From positions 16,917 through 80,916 of the forward strand of contig NZ_AUDS01000027.1 of assembly GCF_000425585.1 (NCBI RefSeq): DNA of 64,000 nt. The letters are read 5' to 3'. The position numbers were made by a program, and so were the translations under genes. Source of the DNA: Terrimonas ferruginea DSM 30193. Its GTDB lineage: Bacteria; Bacteroidota; Bacteroidia; Chitinophagales; Chitinophagaceae. A model generated the notes under the pieces. It was given only the letters and a program-made list of their open reading frames with translations. It was not told where the DNA came from and did no database searches. Below, piece after piece: positions 8,984-17,533 of this stretch (position 1 is its first letter; every line of letters begins with the position of its first letter).

Positions 8984-8991
8984 TACCTTTG
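8984..8991 (+). promoter_or_regulatory. -7 box (TACCTTTG) of pckA
   Basis: TACCTTTG matches TAnnTTTG and lies 26 bases before the pckA start. TTGTT at 8956-8960 could be the -33 element although the spacing is a few bases long. The rest of the 268-base gap to the divergent aminopeptidase holds AT-rich sequence without a gene. Confidence 0.5.
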
Positions 8992-9017
8992 ATTCCTCAT
9001 CAAATTCACTTGCTTGC

Positions 9018-10622
9018 ATGTCATACCCAACGATTTTATTACCCCGTGACCTGCTGGTGCAGACGGGTCTACGCAATTCATCTTCCATTCGTTATCAACT
9101 TAGTCCCGACGAGCTTGTTCAGGATTCACTTCGCATCGGCGAAGGAGTGTTGAGTGATACCGGTGCGCTCGTAATCCGTACCGGAGAATTTACCGGACGT
9201 TCGCCGAAGGATAAATTTATTGTAAAAGATGAACTGACTGCGGATACTGTTCATTGGAATGAATTTAACCAGCCTATCAGCGAAGAACATTACAGCATTA
9301 TCCATCGTGAGATACAAAAGTATTTGGAGAAGCTGCCCGAAGTATGGATTCGCGATTGTTATGCCTGTGCAGATCCGCGTTACCGCATCAATATCCGGGT
9401 GATCAATGAGAAGCCCTGGAACAACCTGTTTGCCTACAACATGTTTCTTCGTCCTACCGAAGAAGAACTCGATAATTTCAAAACCGACTGGACCGTTATT
9501 TCGGCGCCTGGTCTCCGCCTCGATCCGGCCGTATGTGGTACACGCCAGCACAATGCATCGGTGGTATCCTTCAAACACCGCACGATCCTGATAGCCGGAA
9601 GTGGCTATACGGGCGAAACGAAAAAAGGCATCTTTACTATTCTCAATTATATCCTGCCGCTCGAGAAGAAAATACTGAGCATGCACTGCTCTGCCAACAT
9701 GGGCGAAGACGGCGATACCGCAGTATTCTTTGGTCTCAGCGGCACCGGCAAAACAACCTTAAGTGCCGACCCCAACCGCAAACTGATCGGTGATGATGAG
9801 CATGCATGGACAGATGACAATGTCTTCAACTTTGAAGGCGGTTGTTATGCAAAAACCATCAACCTCACCGAAGAAAAAGAACCGGAAATATTTCATGCCA
9901 TCCGCCCCGGAGCACTGGTAGAAAATACAGTATTCATTCCCGGTACCAATACCATCGACTTCGAAGACGGAAGTATTACCGAAAACACACGCGTATCTTA
10001 TCCTTTACATTATATCAGCAATGCCCAGGAACCGTCGATCGGTAACCTGCCGAAGAACATCTTCTTCCTTACCTGTGATGCGTTTGGTGTGTTGCCTCCG
10101 ATCTCGCGTCTTACACCGGGTCAGGCGATGTATCAATTCATTTCAGGCTATACGGCAAAAGTGGCCGGCACAGAAGCCGGGGTTACTGAGCCGAAGCCTA
10201 CCTTCAGTGCCTGTTTTGGCGCACCTTTCCTGCCGCTGCATCCCGGAGCCTACGCTGATATGCTGGGTAAAAAAATGCAGGACAACAAAGTGAATGTATG
10301 GCTGATCAATACCGGCTGGACCGGCGGCCCTTACGGTACAGGCAACCGTATGAAACTTTCTTACACACGTGCCATGATCACTGCAGCACTCGAAGGAAAA
10401 CTGAATGATGTTGCCTATCATACCGATCCTGTATTTGGCATGTCGGTACCGGCATCATGTCCCGGAGTGCCGGACAATATCCTGCAGCCGCGCGAAACAT
10501 GGGCTGATAAAAAAGCCTATGATGAAAAGGCAACTTACCTGGCAGGATTGTTCAACAAGAATTTTGAAAAATACAAGGACGGACTGAGCGAGGAAATCCT
10601 TGCCGCCGCTCCCAGATCATAG
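9018..10622 (+). CDS. pckA: Phosphoenolpyruvate carboxykinase (ATP)
   Basis: A 534-residue ATP-dependent PEP carboxykinase converting oxaloacetate and ATP to phosphoenolpyruvate, the entry step of gluconeogenesis. The kinase-1a loop GLSGTGKTTLSADP lies near residues 239-252, followed by the metal-binding LIGDDEHAW and the substrate motif FEGGCYAKTINL. GRSPKDKF near residue 58 and NTGWTGGPYGTGNRMKL near 435 are family marks. Length is normal. It is monocistronic, with a -7 box upstream and a strong terminator behind. Confidence 0.97.
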   Translation: MSYPTILLPRDLLVQTGLRNSSSIRYQLSPDELVQDSLRIGEGVLSDTGALVIRTGEFTGRSPKDKFIVKDELTADTVHWNEFNQPISEEHYSIIHREIQKYLEKLPEVWIRDCYACADPRYRINIRVINEKPWNNLFAYNMFLRPTEEELDNFKTDWTVISAPGLRLDPAVCGTRQHNASVVSFKHRTILIAGSGYTGETKKGIFTILNYILPLEKKILSMHCSANMGEDGDTAVFFGLSGTGKTTLSADPNRKLIGDDEHAWTDDNVFNFEGGCYAKTINLTEEKEPEIFHAIRPGALVENTVFIPGTNTIDFEDGSITENTRVSYPLHYISNAQEPSIGNLPKNIFFLTCDAFGVLPPISRLTPGQAMYQFISGYTAKVAGTEAGVTEPKPTFSACFGAPFLPLHPGAYADMLGKKMQDNKVNVWLINTGWTGGPYGTGNRMKLSYTRAMITAALEGKLNDVAYHTDPVFGMSVPASCPGVPDNILQPRETWADKKAYDEKATYLAGLFNKNFEKYKDGLSEEILAAAPRS

Positions 10623-10644
10623 TCTCCCCGGACGGTTTCTTGTC

Positions 10645-10680
10645 AAAACCCGTTCACCAAACCAGTGGGAACGGGTTTTT
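10645..10680 (+). terminator. Rho-independent terminator of pckA
   Basis: AAAACCCGTTC at 10645-10655 pairs perfectly with GAACGGGTTTT at 10669-10679, with a 13-base loop and a T run. Confidence 0.85.
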
Positions 10681-10745
10681 CATTTTTTTAACTATGTAAA
10701 GACAATGCCGTTGAAATTTCGGAGCTTCACGTACGTTAATGTGAC

Positions 10746-11270
10746 ATGTTAGCTTACCTTATCTTCCCCTTTCTCTGGCTTAGCCAACTGAGTACTGCAG
10801 CGGAAATCGGCTGGAGTGCGGACCGGCCGCTTACCTGGTCTGATTACAAGGCCAAACCTGATCCGTCGTCGGGAGCTGCGGCGTCCACAGCCACTTTTCT
10901 CGGGTTCGATTATCAGTACCGTAATGGAACGCTTACCTATAAAATCACTAATACATTTTCACCCGACCGTTCCTGGGGCCGGCACAAAACGGCTTATATA
11001 CTTGCCCACGAGCAAGGACATTTTGATATCGCCGAAATTTATGCGCGCAAATTATACCAGCGCATGAGTGCGTATAAACCGGGCAAAAATTTTCAGAAAG
11101 ATCTCGGGCAGATTTATGAAAATGTGAGCAACGAGAAAGCGGTTTACCAGCAGCAATACGATCGCGAAACCAATCATAGTATCAAGACCGATGAGCAGGC
11201 CGCCTGGCTGAAGAAAATAGCGGAGGAGCTGAAAGCGACGGAGGAGTGGAAGAGCTATCCGAGAAGGTGA
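10746..11270 (+). CDS. Secreted DUF922-like protein with HExxH motif
   Basis: A 174-residue protein with a signal peptide (residues 1-18, ending STAA). The body contains LTWSDYKAKPD near residue 28 and the motif ILAHEQGHFDIAEIYARKL, a putative zinc site HEQGH. This arrangement resembles the DUF922 family of predicted secreted metalloproteases found next to envelope genes; substrate is unknown. The charged C-terminus suggests a coiled helix. It lies alone between the pckA terminator and a repeat-filled gap. Confidence 0.7.
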   Translation: MLAYLIFPFLWLSQLSTAAEIGWSADRPLTWSDYKAKPDPSSGAAASTATFLGFDYQYRNGTLTYKITNTFSPDRSWGRHKTAYILAHEQGHFDIAEIYARKLYQRMSAYKPGKNFQKDLGQIYENVSNEKAVYQQQYDRETNHSIKTDEQAAWLKKIAEELKATEEWKSYPRR

Positions 11271-11420
11271 AAGGCAAAAGGTGTAAGGTGTAAGTAAAAC
11301 AGCCACGGCTGTTCATTGACGATTCACCATTCACGATTGACGGCTTCGGGAGCCTCAGCGAGCCAATCGCTATTCCTTTATTCACCATTCACTTATTGAC
11401 TTATTCACCCATTGCTCCCC
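11271..11420. repeat. Intergenic word repeats
   Basis: Carries AAAGGTGTAAGGTGTAAG, ACAGCCACGGCTGT, several GATTCACCATTCACGATTGACG words and CACTTATTGACTTATTC, all shared with other gene-free gaps of this window. No gene seen. Confidence 0.6.
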
Positions 11421-12056
11421 TTAAAACAATCCGTACAACTGGCTATCAACCTTCGCAAGGATCTCACCAAGGTCTTCTTCTTTTTCCGCAAATTTATTCT
11501 TGTCTACATCGATCACCAGCAGCGGACCTTCCTGGTACGAATCGATCCACTTGTTGTAATATTCGTTGAGGCGTTTGAGATAATCGAGGCGGATATTTTC
11601 TTCGTATTCGCGGCCGCGCTTTTGAATTTGTCCTACCAGTGTGGGCACGGATGCCTGCAGGTAGATCAGCAGATCGGGCGGCTGAACCAGCGTTTTAAGC
11701 GTCTGGAAGAAATGATAGTAGTTGTCGAAGTCGCGCTTGCTCATCAGGCCCATTTCATGCAGGTTGGGCGCAAAGATGTTCGCATCTTCATAAATGGTGC
11801 GGTCCTGGATGATGGTCTCGGTACCACGCTGAATATCGACCAGTTGTTGCAGACGGCTGTTCAGGAAATAGATCTGCAGGTTGAAACTCCAACGCGGCAT
11901 GTCCTCATAAAAATCCATGAGGTAGGGATTGTGATCCACGTCTTCAAAGTTCGGAATCCACTTGTAGTGTTTAGCCAGTAACTCAGTAAGCGTAGTCTTG
12001 CCGGCGCCGATATTACCGGCCACCGCAATATGTTTTGGTTTTTTACTTTTTGCCAT
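11421..12056 (-). CDS. Deoxynucleoside kinase
   Basis: A 211-residue P-loop kinase of the deoxynucleoside kinase family, which phosphorylates salvaged deoxynucleosides. The P-loop GNIGAGKTT is at residues 14-22. The acidic motif FEDVDHNPYL and the DR-motif IIQDRTIYEDANIF (ERS in many relatives) follow, then the lid region VGQIQKRGREYE with its arginines. Substrate preference (dA, dG or dC) cannot be judged by eye. The product would supply the dNTP pool alongside the class II ribonucleotide reductase found at 45.5 kb. Confidence 0.9.
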   Translation of the reverse strand: MAKSKKPKHIAVAGNIGAGKTTLTELLAKHYKWIPNFEDVDHNPYLMDFYEDMPRWSFNLQIYFLNSRLQQLVDIQRGTETIIQDRTIYEDANIFAPNLHEMGLMSKRDFDNYYHFFQTLKTLVQPPDLLIYLQASVPTLVGQIQKRGREYEENIRLDYLKRLNEYYNKWIDSYQEGPLLVIDVDKNKFAEKEEDLGEILAKVDSQLYGLF

Positions 12057-12110
12057 AATAAAAAAGACCGGTCACAACGACCGTATCAGGTCAACGAATA
12101 TATGCTAAAT

Positions 12111-12261
12111 AGTGAATTGTTAATTGGCAATTGTGAAGCTGGTTGAAGCCGAAGTATCGGGCTCTCGAAGCCAGCCGTCAATGGTCAATCGTGAATCGTC
12201 AATGAAACAGCCATGGCTGTTTTACTTACAACTTATTACTTACTACTTATTACTTATAACC
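12111..12261. repeat. Intergenic word repeats with imperfect hairpin element
   Basis: Holds GAATTGTTAATTGGCAATTG, a core CCGA-AGTA-TCGG at 12149-12160, GTCAATCGTGAATCGTCAATG, the dyad AAACAGCC-AT-GGCTGTTT at about 12204-12221, and a run of ACTTATTACTTACTACTT words. No gene seen. Confidence 0.55.
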
Positions 12262-13266
12262 TTAGTAGTAATTCAATCCGATCGCTTCGCGCACCAGTTC
12301 AATCGTCGCACGGGCACTTTGGCGGGCCTTTTCCGCTCCTTTCTCCATGATCTCTTTCAGGTATTTCTCATCTGTACGGATCGCCTCGGCCTTCTCGCGG
12401 ATCGGAGCGATAAAATTCACCATGTCTTCACCCAATTGTTTTTTCATATCGCCGTAGCGGATCGTGCAGCCATTGTAGTCCTGTTCAAATTTTTCCACCA
12501 CCTCCCGCTCGCTTACCAGTTGCATCAATTGAAACAGGTTCTCGATATAATCGGGCTTGGGGGAATTGGGTTCCTTAGGCCCCCCGTCAGTCAGCGCCTT
12601 CTTCACCTTATCGCGGATCGATTGATCGCTGTCAGACAGATATAAGGTAGCATACTGATTTTCACTCTTGCTCATTTTTCCTTTGCCATCCAGGCTGGGC
12701 ACTTTTACCAGCTCGCCGCCGTAGTTGAACGCATGTGGTTCGGGAAACACATCTCCGTAATTATGATTAAACCGATTGGCAAAAGTGCGCGACATTTCCA
12801 GGTGTTGTTCCTGGTCTTTTCCTACCGGCACCAACGATGCGCGATGAAGCAGAATATCCGCCGCCTGCAAAACAGGGTAGGTCAGCAGGCCGGCATTTAC
12901 GTTGTCTGGATGCTGCCGCACCTTATCTTTAAAAGTAACCGTTTTTTCCAACTCCCCTACGCGGGCCATCATGTTCAGGTACAGATAAAGTTCAGATGTT
13001 TCATATACATGGCTCTGGCAATACAGCGCTACCTTGTCGGGATCCAGTCCGCAGGCAACGTGCTCAGCCAATACGCGGTGTATGTTGCCTTTCAGCTCTT
13101 TGGTATCGGGATGCGTAGTCAGCGAATGCAGATCGGCCAACATGAAATAGCAGGTATATTCATCCTGCATGCGTACGTAGTTGCGGAGGGCACCAAAGTA
13201 GTTGCCCAGGTGCAAAAATCCGGTAGGCCGGATACCGCTCATCACTATTTGATTCTGCTGTGCCAT
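12262..13266 (-). CDS. trpS: Tryptophanyl-tRNA synthetase
   Basis: A 334-residue class Ic aminoacyl-tRNA synthetase that charges tRNA-Trp. The HIGH-type motif is TGFLHLGNYFGA near residue 16 and the KMSKS loop is GKMSKSENQ near residue 198. RPTGFLHLG and the tryptophan-pocket DLHSLTTHP are also present. Length is normal for bacterial TrpS. Divergent from gatC, 63 bases away. No T-box or leader peptide with tryptophan codons was seen. Confidence 0.96.
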   Translation of the reverse strand: MAQQNQIVMSGIRPTGFLHLGNYFGALRNYVRMQDEYTCYFMLADLHSLTTHPDTKELKGNIHRVLAEHVACGLDPDKVALYCQSHVYETSELYLYLNMMARVGELEKTVTFKDKVRQHPDNVNAGLLTYPVLQAADILLHRASLVPVGKDQEQHLEMSRTFANRFNHNYGDVFPEPHAFNYGGELVKVPSLDGKGKMSKSENQYATLYLSDSDQSIRDKVKKALTDGGPKEPNSPKPDYIENLFQLMQLVSEREVVEKFEQDYNGCTIRYGDMKKQLGEDMVNFIAPIREKAEAIRTDEKYLKEIMEKGAEKARQSARATIELVREAIGLNYY

Positions 13267-13317
13267 AGGGCGGCGAAGATAACAATTAACCGGGAGTCAG
13301 AGCTCCCAACTCTGTGC

Positions 13318-13325
13318 TATATTTG
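13318..13325 (+). promoter_or_regulatory. -7 box (TATATTTG) of the gatC operon
   Basis: TATATTTG fits TAnnTTTG and ends 4 bases before the gatC ATG, so the mRNA would begin at the start codon. No good -33 box is visible. Confidence 0.5.
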
Positions 13326-13329
13326 CTTT

Positions 13330-13620
13330 ATGGAAGTCAATGACGCTTTGGTGGACAAACTGGCACACCTTGCAAGGTTGAGCTTTGATGGCCAGGAAAA
13401 AGAGGGCATCAAACAGGACCTGCAAAAGATGATCACGTTCGTGGAAAAGCTCAATGAGCTGGACCTGGAAAACGTAGAGCCGCTCATTCACATGAGTCCC
13501 GAAGTAAACGTACTGCGGAACGACGAAATACGTGGTTCGGTAAGCCGTGAGGAAGCGCTTAAAAATGCGCCCGAAACCGACGGTGAATTCTTCCTGGTTC
13601 CGAAAGTTATCAAACGCTAA
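13330..13620 (+). CDS. gatC: Aspartyl/glutamyl-tRNA amidotransferase subunit C
   Basis: A 96-residue GatC, which wraps around GatA and GatB in the transamidase that turns Glu-tRNA-Gln (or Asp-tRNA-Asn) into the correct aminoacyl-tRNA. Typical features are VDKLAHLARLSFDG at the start, the middle FVEKLNELDLENVEPLIHM and the end ALKNAPETDGEFFLVPKVI. A longer open frame begins at 12733 but runs antisense through trpS. First gene of an operon with the ABC ATPase (9-base gap) and the cobalamin adenosyltransferase. gatA and gatB are elsewhere. Confidence 0.95.
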   Translation: MEVNDALVDKLAHLARLSFDGQEKEGIKQDLQKMITFVEKLNELDLENVEPLIHMSPEVNVLRNDEIRGSVSREEALKNAPETDGEFFLVPKVIKR

Positions 13621-13629
13621 TCAGCGCCC

Positions 13630-14325
13630 ATGCAATCAATCATTCATCTGGAAAATATCCGCAAGAGCTACTTCATGGGCAAGAATGAACTTGAAGTGCT
13701 GAAAGGCGTATCCCTCGACATTTTCCGCAACGAATACGTGGCCCTGATGGGACCGTCCGGCTCTGGAAAAAGTACCCTGATGAATATCCTCGGCGCACTC
13801 GACACTCCCAGCGCAGGTAAATATATTCTCAACGGACATGATGTGAGCAAAATGGAAGACAATGCGCTCGCCGAAGTCCGCAACAAAGAGATCGGTTTCG
13901 TATTCCAGCAGTTCAATCTGCTGCCCCGTCTTACTGCGTTGGAAAATGTAGCCCTGCCGCTGGTATACGCAGGCGTCGGACGCAAACAACGCAACGAAAA
14001 AGCCTTGCATGTGCTCGACATGGTACGGCTCACCGACCGTGCCGATCACAAACCCAACGAACTGTCCGGCGGACAATCCCAACGGGTGGCCATCGCCCGG
14101 GCACTGGTCAATGACCCTTCAATTATACTCGCCGACGAACCGACGGGTAACCTCGATACCAAGACCTCTTACGAGATCATGGACATCTTCGGACAAATAC
14201 ATTCCGGTGGCAATACGGTTGTGCTGGTAACGCACGAAGAAGATATTGCCGATCACGCCCGCCGTGTGATCCGCTTGCGCGATGGCGTGATCGAAAGCGA
14301 TAAACAAAATGCAGCTCAACGTTAA
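13630..14325 (+). CDS. ABC transporter ATP-binding protein (LolD/MacB type)
   Basis: A 231-residue nucleotide-binding subunit of the LolD/MacB/FtsE class, which powers lipoprotein release or efflux-type mechanotransmission at the inner membrane. Walker A GPSGSGKS is at 41-48, the Q-loop [14 protein letters not shown] is intact, the signature is LSGGQSQR, Walker B is [13 protein letters not shown] and the switch histidine is in VTHEED. No permease gene is adjacent. It serves as a normal comparison for the interrupted ATPase at 14897. It sits 9 bases behind gatC and 10 before the adenosyltransferase. Confidence 0.92.
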   Translation: MQSIIHLENIRKSYFMGKNELEVLKGVSLDIFRNEYVALMGPSGSGKSTLMNILGALDTPSAGKYILNGHDVSKMEDNALAEVRNKEIGFVFQQFNLLPRLTALENVALPLVYAGVGRKQRNEKALHVLDMVRLTDRADHKPNELSGGQSQRVAIARALVNDPSIILADEPTGNLDTKTSYEIMDIFGQIHSGGNTVVLVTHEEDIADHARRVIRLRDGVIESDKQNAAQR

Positions 14326-14335
14326 CTCCTTCCCC

Positions 14336-14896
14336 ATGGCATTTAAGATCTATACCAAAACCGGCGACAAAGGTTCTACCTCCCTGATCGGCGGCACCAA
14401 AGTATCTAAAGCACATCTGCGTATAGAAACCTATGGTACGGTGGACGAGCTCAATTCATTCATCGGTCTCTGCCGCGATATGATCACGGATGAAGACGGC
14501 CGTGCTACCTTGCTGGAAATACAGGACCGGCTTTTCACCATCGGCTCTGCCCTGGCCACTGATCCGGAGAAGGATACCAAAATGAAGCTGCCCGATCTGC
14601 ATACGGCCGATGTAACGGTACTGGAAGAGGCAATCGATAAGATGAATGAAAGCCTGCCCGAGATGAAACATTTTATTTTGCCCGGCGGGCATCCGGCTGT
14701 TTCGCAATTACATATTACACGATGCGTTTGCCGTCGTGCAGAAAGGAGTGTGATACGCCTATCGGAAGAAGGCGGTGAAGTGCCCGAACTGATAGCCGTT
14801 TACCTGAATAGATTGAGTGATTACTTTTTCGTGCTGGCCCGCTACACGGGTTACCTGCTTAATGCCGAAGAAATTCCCTGGCGGCCGCGCCTCTGA
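14336..14896 (+). CDS. Cob(I)alamin adenosyltransferase (PduO type)
   Basis: A 186-residue enzyme that transfers the adenosyl group of ATP to cob(I)alamin, making coenzyme B12. Marks are KIYTKTGDKGSTSLIGG at the start, the active-site region YGTVDELNSFIG, and HITRCVCRRAERSV with LPGG just before. I chose the ATG at 14336; an in-frame ATG at 14309 overlaps the ABC gene. This supplies the cofactor needed by the class II ribonucleotide reductase encoded at 45547. Its stop codon TGA and the stop codon of the next, oppositely oriented gene share the palindrome TGATCA. Confidence 0.93.
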   Translation: MAFKIYTKTGDKGSTSLIGGTKVSKAHLRIETYGTVDELNSFIGLCRDMITDEDGRATLLEIQDRLFTIGSALATDPEKDTKMKLPDLHTADVTVLEEAIDKMNESLPEMKHFILPGGHPAVSQLHITRCVCRRAERSVIRLSEEGGEVPELIAVYLNRLSDYFFVLARYTGYLLNAEEIPWRPRL

Positions 14897-15988
14897 TCAG
14901 GCTACAATTTTTCCATCGCGCATATAGAGCACCCGGTCGCTGAGTTTAGCGAGATCTTCGTTGTGCGTAACGATGAGAAAGGTTTGCCCGAACTTATCCC
15001 GCAGCTCAAAGAACAGGCGATGTAATTCCTGTGCGTTGGCCGTATCGAGGTTGCCGGAAGGTTCATCCGCAAATACAATTCCCGGATTATTGATAAGTGC
15101 CCTTGCCACGGCTACACGTTGCTGTTCGCCGCCGGATAACTGATTGGGTTTATTTTCTTTGCGGTGCGACAGGCCGAGCATGTCCAGCAGCCGTTCGGCT
15201 TCCGCTTTTACTTCAGCTTTCTTTCTGCCGGCCAGCCATCCGGGAATACAAACATTCTCCAATGCCGTAAACTCGGGCAACAGGTGGTGAAACTGGAAGA
15301 CAAACCCGATGCGGCGGTTGCGGAACAAGGCCAGTTGTTTCGGTGACAAACTATCACTATTACCGGTTGTATAGGGTATCGTCGCATCGGCCACCACGGT
15401 ATTTACAAGTGAATCGTGCCAGCCGGTGGGCCGTTTCGCCATAAGGCTGAAGGGTTCAAAGGGTATATGCCTGCAAAGCGAACGGAGGATCACCGTTTTC
15501 CAGGACGGCCGGGCGCCATTGTGCGTTACGTATACGCGGGTGCCTGTAAGGAATTTGGCCAATGTGCGGCCTGTGAGTCCTTCCAGCACGGAATAATAAA
15601 CAAGGGACAAAACGATGGACGCGGGCGCCCCGTAAAGCAGGTAATTTCCCAAGCCAGGTTCCAGTTCATACCGGGAAAAAAGCCATTCAAAAAAGAAAAA
15701 GAGGGGCACGCCCAGGATGGCGGTATCAGCCAGGAAATTAATCAGCCGGCGGACCCAGGAGGCGGGTACAATCCCCGTGTCTTTGGCGCGCTGGATAACG
15801 GTACCGTCCATTTCCACGAGACCGTTATCGGCCTGATCGAGTGTGCCGAGAATATGCAGCAGGGTGCTTTTGCCGGAGCCGGAAGGCCCGACAATGGACA
15901 CGATCTCTCCCTTCTGTATCTCTACATCCACTCCCTGCAGCACCTGCACGGCTCCGTAACTTTTATGAATATTTTTTCCACTGATCAT
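14897..15988 (-). CDS. LolD-type ABC ATPase interrupted by an RDD membrane domain
   Basis: A 363-residue protein. Residues 1-66 are the first part of a LolD-like ATPase with Walker A GPSGSGKS at 34-41. Residues about 67-212 are a complete RDD-family membrane domain: WVRRLINFLADTAILG at 78-93, a second hydrophobic segment at 116-138, GRTLAKFLTGTRV at 140-152, RPSWKTVILRSLCR at 160-173 and GWHDSLVNTVVA at 189-200. Residues 213-363 resume the ATPase without loss: Q-loop at 227-232, signature LSGGEQQR at 284-291, Walker B at 303-309, H-loop His342. Removing the insert leaves about 217 residues, the normal LolD length. All ATPase motifs are intact, so a membrane-tethered, working ATPase is plausible. 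No permease gene adjoins. The fusion could also be an assembly error. Confidence 0.85.
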   Translation of the reverse strand: MISGKNIHKSYGAVQVLQGVDVEIQKGEIVSIVGPSGSGKSTLLHILGTLDQADNGLVEMDGTVIQRAKDTGIVPASWVRRLINFLADTAILGVPLFFFFEWLFSRYELEPGLGNYLLYGAPASIVLSLVYYSVLEGLTGRTLAKFLTGTRVYVTHNGARPSWKTVILRSLCRHIPFEPFSLMAKRPTGWHDSLVNTVVADATIPYTTGNSDSLSPKQLALFRNRRIGFVFQFHHLLPEFTALENVCIPGWLAGRKKAEVKAEAERLLDMLGLSHRKENKPNQLSGGEQQRVAVARALINNPGIVFADEPSGNLDTANAQELHRLFFELRDKFGQTFLIVTHNEDLAKLSDRVLYMRDGKIVA

Positions 15989-16165
15989 GCAGCCAAAGAT
16001 GGGTTTTAAGAATCAAATATCTGTAAAACAATTGCCCTTACAAAACCGTTAAGAGGGAACAAACGATTTTTTTAACAACCACCCCGGATATAACCGGACC
16101 CGGAATCGGCGCAATATAAAAGCCCTGAAGCGTGAAAACACCCGTATTGTCGGGGAAACTTTGGA

Positions 16166-16196
16166 TTTGGAAAGTTCGTTAATAAGGCTACATTTG
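16166..16196 (+). promoter_or_regulatory. Bacteroidota promoter TTTG-N19-TACATTTG
   Basis: TTTG at 16166-16169 and TACATTTG at 16189-16196 are 19 bases apart, the best match in the window to the -33/-7 consensus. It lies 57 bases before the DUF2795 gene. The remaining gap back to the ABC gene (15989-16165) shows no gene. Confidence 0.65.
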
Positions 16197-16253
16197 CGAA
16201 AATTTCCGGGTTTCTGAAGCTGGAATCCGGTTGAAAACTAAACCTTTTACAAG

Positions 16254-16475
16254 ATGTTTTGGACACTCGAATTAGCATCATACCTTGAAGATGCACCCTG
16301 GCCCGCTACGAAAGATGAGTTGATTGACTACTCAATCCGCAGTGGCGCTCCTATTGAGGTAGTGGAAAACCTTCAGGAACTGGAAGATGAAGGTGATGTG
16401 TATGAAACAATCGAGGACATCTGGCCTGATTATCCTACGCAGGACGACTTCCTGTTCAACGAAGACGAATATTAA
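16254..16475 (+). CDS. DUF2795 family small acidic protein
   Basis: A 73-residue acidic protein matching the Bacteroidota DUF2795 pattern: WTLELASYLEDAPWPATKDE, then LIDYSIRSGAPIEVVENLQE and the C-terminal PDYPTQDDFLFNEDEY. The family is short, soluble and very conserved in this phylum; its role is unknown. A well-formed promoter precedes it and a 19-bp stem terminator follows, so it is expressed alone, probably at a high level. Confidence 0.88.
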   Translation: MFWTLELASYLEDAPWPATKDELIDYSIRSGAPIEVVENLQELEDEGDVYETIEDIWPDYPTQDDFLFNEDEY

Positions 16476-16479
16476 CGTT

Positions 16480-16520
16480 ATAAAGAAGAAACCCTCACGA
16501 TGTGAGGGTTTCTTCTTTAT
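16480..16520. terminator. Bidirectional terminator between DUF2795 gene and fabI
   Basis: A perfect 19-bp stem: bases 16480-16498 pair with 16502-16520 around a 3-base loop. The outer arm is A-rich on the left and T-rich on the right, so it can end transcription from both converging genes. Confidence 0.88.
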
Positions 16521-16535
16521 AAGTCAAAATGCAAA

Positions 16536-16625
16536 AGTCAAAACCGTGAATGGTGAATCGTCAATCGTGAATGGCTGTTTCATTTTCACATTTACACACT
16601 TTCAAATTTTCACATTCAGTATAAG
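16536..16625. repeat. Intergenic word repeats
   Basis: AAGTCAAAATGCAAAAGTC, GTGAATGGTGAATCGTC, ATGGCTGTTTC and TTCACATTTACACACTTTC words fill the gap between the terminator and fabI. Confidence 0.5.
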
Positions 16626-16633
16626 GCTTTGCC

Positions 16634-17455
16634 TTATACTGACTCCACTCCCAGGCTCGTCATTACTTCCATGCTTACGCCGGTTGTTGAATAACCACCA
16701 TCATGGAAAAGATTCTGCATAGTCACCATACGGGTAAGATCAGAGAACAGCGAAATACAATAGTTCGCGCAATCTTCTGCGGTTGCATTGCCAAGCGGGG
16801 CAATGGCATTGGCATAATCATAAAAATCGCCAAACCCTTTGATACCGGTACCTGCCGTTGTTTTTGTCGGAGACTGTGATACAGTATTGATCCGTACTTT
16901 TTTCTTCAGACCATAATGATAGCCGAAGCTGCGGGCGATAGACTCGAGCATGGCTTTGATATCCGCCATATCGGTATAGAACGGATAGGTCCGTTGCGCC
17001 GCCATATAGGTCAGTGCCACTACGCTTCCCCAATCGTTGATCGCGTCCAGTTTCATGGCCACGGCTAACATTTTATGCAGGGAAAGGGCAGACACATCGA
17101 TGCCTTTCTGGAAAAAATCATAATTGGATTCGGTGTAAGGAATATTCTTGCGGATATTCACGCTCATACCGATTGAATGCAGCACGAAGTCGATCTTGCC
17201 GCCCAGCACTTCCTGTGAACGGGTAAAAAGATGGGTTAGTTCCTCTACATTGGTAGCGTCGGCCGGAATGATCTCTGATCCTGTTTTCTCTGCCAGCTTT
17301 TTGATCTCTCCCATACGCATGGCAATCGGAGCATTGGTCAGCACGAATGTGGCTCCTTCTTCGTGGGCTTTTTCAGCCACTTTCCAGGCAATGGAGTTTT
17401 CGTCCAGGGCTCCGGTGATAATTCCTCTTTTTCCTTTCAACAGATTATAAGACAT
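16634..17455 (-). CDS. fabI: Enoyl-[acyl-carrier-protein] reductase (NADH)
   Basis: A 273-residue short-chain-dehydrogenase-type enoyl-ACP reductase, the last step of each fatty-acid elongation cycle. The divergent FabI nucleotide motif GKRGIITGALDENSIAWKVA opens the protein, HSIGMS replaces the usual SDR NNAG, and the catalytic pair is Tyr-x6-Lys in YTDMADIK. I chose the ATG at 17455; the frame is open to 17506 but the extra 17 residues are not family-like. The terminator at 16480 lies downstream. Confidence 0.95.
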   Translation of the reverse strand: MSYNLLKGKRGIITGALDENSIAWKVAEKAHEEGATFVLTNAPIAMRMGEIKKLAEKTGSEIIPADATNVEELTHLFTRSQEVLGGKIDFVLHSIGMSVNIRKNIPYTESNYDFFQKGIDVSALSLHKMLAVAMKLDAINDWGSVVALTYMAAQRTYPFYTDMADIKAMLESIARSFGYHYGLKKKVRINTVSQSPTKTTAGTGIKGFGDFYDYANAIAPLGNATAEDCANYCISLFSDLTRMVTMQNLFHDGGYSTTGVSMEVMTSLGVESV

Positions 17456-17533
17456 AGCAATTGGTATTTGTGGCGGTAAAAATAAGAAGTTTAGGTTTTC
17501 CCGCATCCGTCCGGGAGATTTAACAGCCGGGGA

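Noticed and set aside
12733..13329. Long N-terminal extension of gatC
   Set aside because: It lies antisense inside trpS; the family start and the promoter at 13318 place the start at 13330.
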